Shown here one piece after another: positions 1-12,500 of a stretch of DNA of 64,000 nt. The position numbers and the translations under genes are program-made. Positions within the stretch are counted from its first letter, which is position 1. The number at the start of each line of letters is the position of its first letter. The DNA is from Rhynochetos jubatus. Lineage: Eukaryota > Chordata > Aves > Eurypygiformes > Rhynochetidae. The DNA lies in the NCBI GenBank assembly GCA_027574665.1, contig CM050658.1, forward strand, positions 20,348,317 to 20,412,316, given 5' to 3'. The notes beneath the pieces were generated by a model. It saw only the letters and a list, made by a program, of their open reading frames with translations, made no database searches and was not told the DNA's origin.

Positions 1-427
1 CAGGATGAACTCCTCCATGGGAAATGCTTCTGCCACAGGACTGGCAGTTCGTTGGATGTGGAACCAAAGCGTGTGGAGCAGATTGGAACGCTCTGCAGCC
101 CACCTGGTTATTAACCCAGAGGTTTCTTCCAAGGGCCCTTTGAGTACGGGTCCTCACGCCAGCCTGAGCTCCCCAAGAAACAAACGTTCCTGCTTACCCT
201 GTCGATCACGGCACAGCCTAGCAGAGACGGTAGGCTGACCGGGTCCTTGAGTGTGGGTCAGCAGCCCGGGGTGTCGGTGAGGATATGCTGTTGGGAAGGT
301 TTGTGCTGTGTGAAGTGCGTGACAGGAGATAGAACGGGGGGCAGTTGTGTGCGAGGGGAGGGTGTGACAGTTGTAAGTATCTGGAGGACATGTGCATTCT
401 AACAGGCCTGTTCTGTCTTTATACCAG

Positions 428-3400
428 CAGCATCCAGGAAACAAAGAGTCCCAGGGTGGACTTGCACATCCATTCGGATGTTCCATTTCAGATGTTGGAT
501 GGGAACAGCGGTCTGAGCTCTGAAAAGATCAGCTACAACCCCTGGAGCCTGCGCTGTCATAAGCAGCAGCTGAGCCGCATGCGGTCGGAGTCCAAGGACC
601 GGAAGCTCTACAGTATCCTTTGGGAAGCAGAACTGAGGGTGTTGGGTCGCTGCTGCCCTGACATGCTGACGCCCAAGGCAGCTAGGCCTGCATTCCCTTT
701 GGCTTTCCGGTCCCTCACAACCAGGTGTATGGTGTTTGTTTTTCCTGTTCCTTCCTGCTTCCCGTACAGTGACGCCAACGTCTGGCACCGATGCTCAGAG
801 GAGCCGCGTTACTGACTACAGCCCCTGTTTTCTTTCTTCTCCGGCCCTTCTCTTCACTGACTTGTGTTTTGAGCTGTCGTTTTTCACGTCAGGCTTTGCC
901 CAGCAGCAGCTGTAGCTCTACCCTGTTCAGTAATCCCCTGGGAGGGAGTCGTGTGCGTCCTCGTCACCGTTCTGGAGCCTCTTCCAGTTCTACCGTATCC
1001 GTCTGGAGACTGACCAGAACAGCACGCAGGGCAGAAGGTGCGGGCGAACCGGGGACTTCCACTGGTGTTTAACGCTGCTGCCTTTGGGCAAACTTGCGGC
1101 CTCGCTGTTGGCTCGCTTCCCTGGATCACTTGTTGAGCAGCCGGATCTCCACACGTGCTGCCTTGGCCTGGAAGACCGGGCCACCTTGCAGTTCCCCGGG
1201 TCTCCGCAGCCCAGCGTTGCCGTAGCCCGTTCGGCCTCCTGGCGTTACGGTGTTGGGTGTTAGGCGTCTCTTCTCCGTTTGACGTGCGATCTCTTCTCTT
1301 GGCATTTCAGTTGGAGAATTCTCTGAACTCGGCGTTCTGGTTTGGGAATCCCCTAAGCTCTTTCCCAGTAAATAAAGCAGCAAAATGCTACTTCTCTTTT
1401 TAGGGGGTCTCCTCACGCGCCCCTCCCCTGTAGCTCCTGTCGTACTTTGTCTTTTAGCAGTTCGGGCGGCCTGACCGGCTGCTTCGTGTGGTCCAAGAAG
1501 GATTTGTTATTCTCTGTGCCTTTGCAAGTGACTCCTCCTGCTTTTGTCTGGAACTTGACGGGTTGTGGGGTTGTTTTTTTGTTTCACCCACTGGCGCTCG
1601 ATTGTTTTCCTCACGTAGAAACAAACGGAATAGCTGTATTCTTTGGAATTTTAACTGTGTGAACTTCCTTTTCCTATCCTCAACATCTGCTTTAGCCTCC
1701 AGCCGTTATTTTTGAACAGCCTGCCTCACCTGCAGAGAAGTAACTCTTTGGCTGCCCTGTTCTTCTTAAGCACGCTTCCTTATTTTGATGAAGTTCCTCC
1801 TTCAGAATCACACGCTGTTGATGGTAGGGTTTTCTGAACGGCAGACTTCCTTCCAGGCTCGCTCTGGCTGCTGCTCTGGCCTGGCGTGCTGAACCCTGCC
1901 CCGCCGGGCTCTTAGGGCAAACTTCAGGGCTGTGTTTTCCCCTCTGGGAAAAGCTGCTCTGCCGCTTGTCTCGGGTTCGTTCCCAGCGCCGTGCCCTGCG
2001 GAGGGTTTGTCCGCTGTGCGGGCTGGCAGCCCGCGGCTCCCGTTACGGCTGTTTCCTGGCCGTTCCCCCCGGTGCCGCGTGGCTGTTCTGGGCAGGCCCG
2101 GGGCGACAGTGCTGTGCTGTTGCTGGAGCCTTGAGTTTTCCATCCATGATCGGATTGCTTATCCCTGTGGGTAAATGGTTAATTTGATTAGACTTTAAGC
2201 TCTCCCCGAATGTATCGGCGATCTTACTGGGTACCGTGCCGTTCCCCACGCTGAGTTTCCTGCACGCGCTCCCCTTGCTCGCCATCGGCCTGTCCACTTT
2301 CCGGGCCGATTTCTTCTGCCAACCATCCAAGCCTGGCCACTGCTGTTGGGGTTTTGTCCTTCGCATCCCCAAACGGTTCTTTCTCTCTGCCCTGTGGTTC
2401 CCCGTGGTTTGCCGACGCTAGGCCGCGTCCCTGCCTGCGGTGGCCCCGGGGAGGGGTGTCTCTCACGGGTGAGCCTCCTTGACGTGCCTCCCAGAGTTCC
2501 TTCTGCTGGAGAACGTGGTGCATCACTTCAAGCTTCCCTGCGTACTTGATCTGAAGATGGGGACCAGACAGCACGGGGATGACGCGTCCGAGGAGAAGGC
2601 TGCTCGGCAGATGAAGAAGTGTGAACAGAGCACTTCCGCCACCCTGGGCGTGCGTGTGTGCGGGATGCAGGTAGGGATCCCCCGGGATGCAGCCTGTTAC
2701 ACCTCCCAGGTAGCATCTCGAGCTCTGAGTGACAGTCTCCCACGTCAGGTAGGTACACCAGCGCTCACGCCACGTGCTTGTCTTCGTTCCTACCCCTGGA
2801 ACAAAGGAATCTGCCTCTCCTGAGGTGCCTGCTTTATCCAACGCTCTTTTGTTCACAGATAATTAGGGGATTTTCTAATAAAACTATTTGTGTGGGTTCA
2901 GCCTGAAGCATGGTGCCCGGTGTGGGGGTGTCCCTGCGCCCCACTGTCAGCTGACGGGTGTGTCTGTGCTGTACTGGGGGTTACAAAAAGCTGCTCTCTC
3001 GTGGCTGGGCCCTGCGCGTGGGGGTTTGCCGTTGTGCAATCGTCCCTCCGTGCCCCACCTGCAGATCTTCACCCATGGGCTCTGAAGGCATCAGAGCCCC
3101 TCGGTAGTCACGAGCCACAGCAGCAGCCGCGCTTGCCGGCAGCTCCCCCTGCCAGAGGGTGTTGGAGGTGCTCTCAGGCTTTGCTTGTTACACCTCAGGG
3201 TCGGTTGTGCCATGCCTCTTGGGGATGCTCAGAATGATGAGCTGCCTTTTGGGTGTCCTGGGAGAGAGCCGGTGCTTGGGCACCCGACAGTGACTGTGGG
3301 ATGCACCCGTGAGCCGCTTTGGGGAACAAGCGGAGCCGCTTCCTGCTCCCTCGGGTGTGCTGGGGGCAGAACGAGCTCCCCCTGCCCTGTCAGCGCAGGG

Positions 3401-3985
3401 AGGGAGAGCTCCGGGCTCTCTGCGTGGCCTTAACCTGTTGCTCCCACTTGATGTGCGTTTCCCTTGGTGTTCTAGGTCTATCAGCTGGACACAGGGCATT
3501 ACTTATGCAGGAATAAATACTATGGACGTGGTCTTTCCATCGAGGGCTTCCGCAACGCCCTCTACCAGTATCTCCACAACGGGATCGAGCTACGCAAGGA
3601 CCTCTTTGAGCCTGTCCTCACCAAACTGCGAAGCCTGAAGGCGGTTTTGGAGAGACAGGCCTCCTACCGCTTCTACTCCAGCTCCCTTCTCATCATTTAC
3701 GATGGGAAGGACAGCAGGGCAGGGATGTTTGTGGAGCGCCGGCCGGAGATGCGCCTGAAGCGGGTGGACGGCTCCCTCCCAGAGAGCCTCCAGGATGGCG
3801 GCAGCACGGAGCCCGGCTCCTCGGCCCAGCCCAAGGTGGACGTGCGTATGATCGACTTTGCGCACAGCACGTTCAAAGGCTTTCGCGACGACCCCACTGT
3901 GCACGACGGACCCGACATGGGCTACGTTTTCGGGCTGGAAAGCCTCATCAACATCATGGAACAGATGCGTGAGGAAAACCAGTAG
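428..3985 (+). CDS. IP6K1: Inositol hexakisphosphate kinase 1, C-terminal three exons (5' part outside window)
   Basis: Three coding exons are visible: 428-612, 2495-2670 and 3476-3985 (stop TAG 3983-3985). The joins keep frame (phase 1 after 612, phase 0 after 2670) and give about 290 residues; earlier exons lie left of the window. The middle exon carries the inositol-kinase signature PxxxDxKxG (PCVLDLKMG, 2536-2562). The last exon carries the SSLL and IDF motifs that, in this family, help form the ATP/metal site, and ends [17 protein letters not shown], close to vertebrate IP6K1. The enzyme converts InsP6 to the pyrophosphate 5-InsP7 using ATP, in cytosol and nucleus. The stretch after the MRLK motif (about 3765-3835) differs from the mammalian linker as I remember it, which is the usual variable part of IP6Ks. 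IP6K2 or IP6K3 is less likely because of the neighbours GMPPB, RNF123 and AMIGO3. Confidence 0.95.
613..2494 (+). other. IP6K1: IP6K1 intron
   Basis: Intron of 1882 bp with donor GTATCC and acceptor CCTCCCAG. I see no further exon, RNA gene or recognisable repeat in it. The bases before 428 and the shorter intron 2671-3475 are likewise unremarkable intron sequence. Confidence 0.8.
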
Positions 3986-5765
3986 CTCCGGGCTACGGCT
4001 TCTTCTTGTCCTGGTGGCAGGAGCAGATGCGACCGCCTACTACCACAGGAAACAAGCAGACAGCTTTGGTTTTAAACAGTCGTATCGCTGTTGTTTTTAA
4101 ATGTACTTGGATAGAAGAGCTGAGGGGAGGCACGATGGAAGAGCTCCTCCTGCCCCCCGGATGCTTCTGAGGCCTAGCTCTGCCTTCCCTTCGGAGGAGG
4201 CTCCGCGGATGCCTGCTGGGTGTTGGGCATCCCGGTTCTTCGCTCAGCGCGTGTGCGTTCCGGCGGGAGGACCTGGATGCAGGGAAGAGAAAGGAGGAGC
4301 GCACGGGGCTCTTTGAGGGGGCTGGAGCTGGGGCGTGAGGAGCCTCCTGCCTCAGGAGCCCCCGGGAGAGCCTTCCCTTGGAAATTCTCCTGGGTTTTTC
4401 GGAAAGGGTGCTCGACTAACGGTCGGCAGCGTCTGCGGGGCCCAAGGCGGGCGGCGCAGGCCGCTGCGTGCGGCGGCGCCAGCTCTGCCCCGGGTTTTGC
4501 CGGTGGGGCTTTGCTTTTGACGCTGCCTCTTCCTGCTTTTTGGGCACTGTGAGTAACCGACCCAACCACGGAAACAAAATGACCAAATGAACCCCTGGCA
4601 GAGCCGCGGCCGGGAGGGAATCCGCACCCCGGGAGTCGTGCTGGAGCCCGGGGCCTGCTCCCTCCCTGACGGGGTGGCACGGGGCTCTGCCAGCGTGACT
4701 CTGCCCTGGACCACTGACCAAGCAAGAACTCGGCTCGCGGGCTAGCAATAGTACCTGTAGCAGTTAACGCCGCCCCGGCTGCCCAGCGGGGCGTTCCGGA
4801 CCATTTCAACCCCTCCCGTCTGCAGCGTCGGTCCCAAAGGATGCGCGAGGATCCCCCTCCTGCGGCCGGGCCCTGGGGGCAGCGGTACCAGGCTGCCCTC
4901 CTTCCCCTGCCGCGCACTATGCCCTCCAGCCCCTGCTGTCCCCCCGGGGGGTGAGAGGGGAGGCCAGGGTGGGGTCGCTGGGGGGCTGCGAGCGCGGTGT
5001 GCCAGCGCCTGCCCGTTCAGCTTTGCTTCACCCAGTCCCTTTTTGGTCTTTTCCCCGTTTGTGGCTGGAAGGGCCAGCCGGGCAGCGCTCCTGCCCGCAG
5101 CTGGCGCTTTACCGGCGGCTTCCCTTGACGAGGGCATTAACGTTTGATGCTGTGGCCCGGTGGTACCGAGCTGTACCCTGCTGTGCGTCACCCCCCACCC
5201 CCCCCGTTTCTGTGCCGGGAGCCCCGCTCGCTCCCTCCCCGCCATCCCCCCTTGTTCACGGCGTTACCCTTACCCTGCCTGGGTGCCGGCCAGGCCGGGC
5301 TTGGGCCCGCGGTTGGTTTTGTCACTTCAGGAAAGCTTGTTGGGGGAGCGTTGGCGCGTAGCCTGCGTGCCGGGGTGCTGCGTGCGCGGGAAGCCTTCCC
5401 GCTCGGCTCTGGGGGTGGAAGGGGGCAGGGGCAGCGCTGCCCTTGTCCTAAATCGCGCCCCTGCCGCTCTCCCAGCATCACCCAGGCCACCGCCCCGCAT
5501 CCCCGGGTCAGGACCTTCACGCCTCCCGCACCCCTCTCCTTTGTCATGGCTTGTGGCGAGGTGCTGCCCCCCTTACCCAGGCTCAGGGGGGTTTCAGGGA
5601 ACAGGCTTGCCGGAGGGCGCGAGGCTGGCTGAGCCCCTGCCCCACGTACCCACGGCAGCGCCCCGTCCCCGCGTGTCCCTGTCCCCCGTGGGCTGCTCCC
5701 CACCGACCAGGCGTGGGCAGGGCTCCTTTCTCCCCTTCGGGCCGCCGCGGTGGGACCCCGCAGCT

Positions 5766-5773
5766 TGTACATA
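5766..5773 (+). promoter_or_regulatory. Pumilio-type response element in IP6K1 3' UTR
   Basis: TGTACATA matches the PUF-protein consensus UGUANAUA exactly and lies about 65 bases before the inferred poly(A) signal, in the locally AT-rich end of the UTR. A single 8-mer match can arise by chance, so function is inference. Confidence 0.35.
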
Positions 5774-5838
5774 GCCTCGACCCGTTTGTTTTTACATGAA
5801 TAATCGCCCCGTTCGTGCTTCACAGAGAACCAAAAACC

Positions 5839-5844
5839 ATTAAA
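5839..5844 (+). terminator. IP6K1 poly(A) signal (ATTAAA)
   Basis: The common variant hexamer ATTAAA is followed within about 10-25 bases by a T/GT-rich element (GTTTTTGTCC and on), as expected for cleavage and polyadenylation. It is the last such signal before the CpG island of GMPPB. Confidence 0.65.
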
Positions 5845-6094
5845 GGGTCCGTTTTTGTCCGTGGTGTGCGAGCCTGCTTGCCCTGCCCTGTCCCGCGGGG
5901 GGGGGCGGGTGTGGACTCTTCCCCGTCCACCTTCCCTCTTCTCAGCGGGGATCCGCCCGGGGGAGGGTGCGGTGGGCGGCCCCTGGGGTGGGGCGGGGGG
6001 CGAGCGGGACACACACACTCCCACCCCCAGCGCGGTGGGTGCCCGCTGTGCTGCTGCTCTGAGCTTGCCTTTCCTCAGCGCCCAGCCTCGGGCG

Positions 6095-6440
6095 GCGGCG
6101 GGCGGTAGGATGCGGGGCGGGCGGTAGGATCCGGGGCGGGCTGTAGGATGCGGGCGGCAGGACGCGGGGCGGGCGGCAGGACGCGGAGCGGGCGGGCGGT
6201 AGGAGCCGGGGCGGGCGGTAGGATGCGGGCGGCAGAACGCGGAGCGGGCGGGCGGCAGGACCCGGGGCGGGCGGTAGGATGCGGGCGGCAGGACGCGGGG
6301 CGGGCGGCAGGACCCGGGGCGGGCGGTAGGACCCGGGGCGGGCGGCAGGACGCGGGGCGGGCGGCAGGACCCGGGGCGGGCGGCAGGACCCGGGGCGGGC
6401 GGGCGGTAGAACCCGGGACGGGCGGTAGGACCCGGGGCGC
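6095..6440. repeat. GC-rich minisatellite upstream of GMPPB
   Basis: About 18 imperfect head-to-tail units of 17-23 bp built on GCGGGCGGTAGGA / GCGGGCGGCAGGACSCGGG. The units differ mainly at GGTAGGA versus GGCAGGA and by an inserted GCGG. The array ends about 80 bp before the GMPPB start codon, inside its CpG island. The long minus-strand open frames rich in Pro/Arg/Ala over this stretch come from the repeat and are not genes. Confidence 0.85.
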
Positions 6441-6521
6441 GCGGGGGGCGTGTCGGTCGTCGGTGACGCGGAAGGCGCGCGCGGCGCTGACGTGTCGGTG
6501 CGGGCGCGGGGCGGCGGGGGG

Positions 6522-9028
<2,507 letters not shown>

Positions 9029-9066
9029 CAGCCCCCGGTGGGCTCGACGCTCCCGGCTCCGCTTGG

Positions 9067-9072
9067 ATTAAA
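9067..9072 (+). terminator. GMPPB poly(A) signal (ATTAAA)
   Basis: ATTAAA 38 bases after the stop codon, followed by a T-rich stretch. It gives a very short 3' UTR of roughly 60 nt. RNF123 ends from the opposite side only about 120 bp further on. Confidence 0.75.
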
Positions 9073-9192
9073 TATTTATATTTCCATCTACCACCGAGCG
9101 TCATCCGAGCATGGCCAGCGCGCTGGGTCGCTCGCCAGGGCCCCCTTGGCTTCCCCTCCCCACATCGCAGGGCACCGCGTAAGGAAGAATAA

Positions 9193-9198
9193 TTTAAT
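9193..9198 (-). terminator. RNF123 poly(A) signal (ATTAAA on minus strand)
   Basis: Plus-strand TTTAAT reads ATTAAA on the minus strand, about 330 bp past the RNF123 stop, giving a 3' UTR of about 350 nt (roughly 9175-9527). No other canonical hexamer is seen between the stop and the GMPPB tail. Confidence 0.65.
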
Positions 9199-9527
9199 GC
9201 TGCGTTTCATGAAGTCAGCCCCCGGCAAGGGGCGAGTTAACAGCCCGAACGCCCAGCCCAGCCCCCCTGCCCTGCCCCAGGGCTGCTGCGTGTCCCCAGA
9301 GGCGCTGAGTTGGGCTCCCCTCCCTGAGAACAGCCCGGGGGGCAGGAGAGGCTGCTGCAGTGAGGGAGGGGTGCTGGCCCCAGAGCCTGGCATTGGGCCT
9401 CCCCCTGCCAGCCTCTCCCTCCCTGCAGCCCCCTGACCCCACTGCGGCCTGGCGCTGCGGCCTGGCCTTGCATGAGGGGAGGGGGCGCCGTGCTCAGCTG
9501 GGGGAGCCTGTGGTGCGGGGCTGGGCG

Positions 9528-12500
9528 CTAGGAGCTGGCTGGCTTGGTGAAGTCATCGACCCCCGTGATGGTGGCCTTGCAGAAGAAGCAGTCCTTGTTG
9601 TTCATCAGGTGCTGGTTGATGCAGGCTCTGGGACAGGAGGGAAGAGGGTGAGCTCCCCGGCACGGTGTGGGGAGCCGGCGCGGGGGGGCTGGCAGTCATC
9701 CCGAGGGGAGCTGCACGTATGGGCTACTCACTTGCACGACTTGTGGGAGCAGGGTCTGAAGATGGCCGAGATGGGGTGTGCGTAGCAGATGGGGCACAGG
9801 TCTTCCTCGCTGGTGGGCTGTGGGAGGTCACCAGGGGGTTAGCAGCGGCGGCAGAACGCCCCTCCCCGTCCCAGAGCTGCGTGGCAGCTGTGCCAGGAGC
9901 CGAAGGACAGGGCCAGGGGGGACTCACCAGCGTGGTGGCAGCCGCCTGCTTGGACTCCTCGCTCAGGTGGTTCAGCATCTTGTCCACCTTTGCCAGCTCC
10001 TCAGTGCTGATGTACTCCGTGTCTGGGGGGACAAATCGGGGGTGGAGGGGTGAATGTCACCTGAGGGCGTGGGTGATGCACAGGGGGATGCAGGTGTCCT
10101 TGGGGACCAGAGAGGACAGGGACCCTGGCGCTGGGGACAGAGATCCCCCGTGCTGGAGACAGCAAGCCTGACGCTGGGCACTGCGAGGGGACGAAGCTGC
10201 CAAAACTGGGCCCTGGCCACAGCCCCATCCCAAGCGCCACCGCTGGGGGACAAGGGGGGAGCCACAGCCCCATGTCCCCAGTCCCTATGGGACCGCAGCA
10301 GACCCATCCCGCGGGTGGGTGGCCAGCCCAGCCCAGCTCCCAGCGCGGTGCCGACACTTACAGGTGTGCAGGGAGAAATGGCGCTTGTCCGCAGCCGGGG
10401 CAGCCGCTGCCAGGGCCGAGGGTTCGGCATGGCCCAGCAGGTACTGGATGGAGCGCAGCTGGAAGCAGGGGTCTGCCAGCAGCACCGCCGTCGCGCGCTC
10501 GGCCCTGCAAGGGGACAAGGTCGGGTCTGCCCTAGGTATGGCCCACCCTGCGGTCACCAGGTCACCCAGCTGTGTCCCCAACCCCCCACCCAAGTCCTGG
10601 CAGCATCAAGCCGGTGAAACATGCTCAAATGCAGCTGAAGGGCAGCAGCCTCCCCCCCGCCGGCCCCCAGAGGCTCCGGGGATCGATACGGTGCATCAGC
10701 ACTTGCTGAGGCTGCAGCCCTCGCACCCCGGTGCCTGGCCGAGCCCCGGCAGCTGCACCTCCGGGGCGGCCGGCATCGCCCTCGCTTCGCGGCGACGCGC
10801 ACGGCGGCCTCGTGCCAGGGGCTGCAGCACCGCGGGGGCGGCTCAAGGTGCCCCCGGGCCCAGCGGGTGCCCCCGGGAGGATGTGGCTGCCCCGGGAACA
10901 CCGGCAGGACAGCTGAAGGGCACCTCAACGGGCATCTCCATCGCCGCAGTGGCCTGTCCACGGCCCCGGGCAAGGAGCAGGGCTGGCTTCGTGGCCGGCC
11001 CTGGGGCAAACACAGGGAGGGGGGCGAGGGGGAGCCCGGCTGAGCCTGGCCGGGGCGCAGGGGGTTAACAGCCCCTTGGTGCAGCAGCCGCAAATTAGCT
11101 TCTTGCTGCCCTAATGGAAAGCAATTCTCCAGCCCGGCTTTCCCGCTTCCCACCAAGGAGCCCAGGCGCTGGGAATGTCATTCCCGCACGTCCTTCACGC
11201 CGCGGACCCCCTCCTCCCCACGGACACCCCACCGGCGCTGCTCCCCGCCCCCGCGGCCGGGGGTCCCTGCTGGCACATGCAGGGGGTGATGGGGACAAGC
11301 GGAGGGTCCGCGGCGGGGTACGGGGGGATATGACAGCCATCCCCGCCGGCAGCCCGGGTGCGAGAGGGGGCAGCGGGGGTCCCCGAGGTGATGCCAGCCC
11401 CCTCCCAGAGGCTGGAGCGGCCGCCCTGGGGCTCGCAGCCGGCGGTGGGGGCGGTCGGTGCGGTGGCCCCGAGCCCCCCCGCCCGGGACGAGCCACCAGG
11501 CAGAGCCGGTGCCGGCTGCGCATCGCCCTGCCCACCCAGGGAGAGGGGGAGGAGGGAGGGGGGGCACGGCCGCGGCCACCCCTCCCCACGCCGGGACCAA
11601 TGGGCTCCCGCCCGGCCCACGCGTCGCGCCCCGCCAGCGCGTACATAGGGCCCGGAGCGGGCCGGCGGACCCGCAGCCAGCCCGGTCCCGCCGGACGGGA
11701 GCCAGACCCAGCTCGCCGGGGCCGGCGGTGTGGAGCCCCGCGGACGCGGCGGCGGGGAGCAGCGAGGCGTTCGCCCGGCCCGAAGCGCAGCCCCGGGACG
11801 CCGGAGCATCCCGATGCCGGGGACCAGCCCGTCCCCCCGCCCGCGGGTGCCGGGCAGCCCCGGGCCGGCGGGAGCGCAGGTACGTGGCGGCCGCCCCTGA
11901 GACGCGGCGGGGCTGGGCAGGGCGATGCCGCCCTTGAACGCGCGTCGAGCCCCACGGCTGGAACCGGGATCCTCCCGGGCGGGCTGCGCAGGGGCGCCTG
12001 CGGATGCCCGCTAGAGCCCCCCCGCCACGACGGCACCGGCAGGGGGGGGAACACGCACCGGTTTTCTCCCGCGTCTCGCCGTGCCCGGCCCGGTACCATG
12101 TCCCCGCGGGCGGCCGCAGCGCCGCTCGGGCCGTGGGTGGCGAAGGTGGTGCTGCTGTTCCAGCTGTGCACCCGCAGCTGCATCGCTCCAGCGCCGCCCC
12201 AGCGCTGCCCCACCGCCTGCATCTGCACCTCCGACCTGCTGAGCTGCAGCCGGCAGGCGCTGCAGAGGGTGCCCCGGGCGCTGCCGCCCACCGCCACCAC
12301 GCTGGACCTCAGTCACAACGCCCTCGCCCAGCTCCACGACCGCTGGCTGGCCGCCCTCCCGCACCTCGAGGCCCTCCACATCAGCCACAACCAGATTAAG
12401 GACCTGTCTCCACAGGCTTTCCACAATGCCTCCTACCTGCGGCACCTCGACCTCTCCTCCAACCACTTGCGCGCCGTGGAGACGCACTACTTCGACGCGC

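Larger units (their letters stand above)
3986..5865 (+). other. IP6K1: IP6K1 3' untranslated region
   Basis: No plausible gene follows the IP6K1 stop until the GMPPB promoter, and the first convincing polyadenylation signal downstream is ATTAAA at 5839-5844, followed by a GT-rich stretch (about 5850-5868). The inferred UTR is about 1.85 kb and very GC-rich until its last 110 bases, which turn AT-richer. Long open frames across it are composition artefacts. The exact cleavage site is inferred. Confidence 0.65.

Noticed and set aside
11114-12097. Upstream in-frame extension of AMIGO3 (328 codons)
   Set aside because: Composition artefact of the CpG island; the signal peptide follows directly after the ATG at 12098, which also matches family length.
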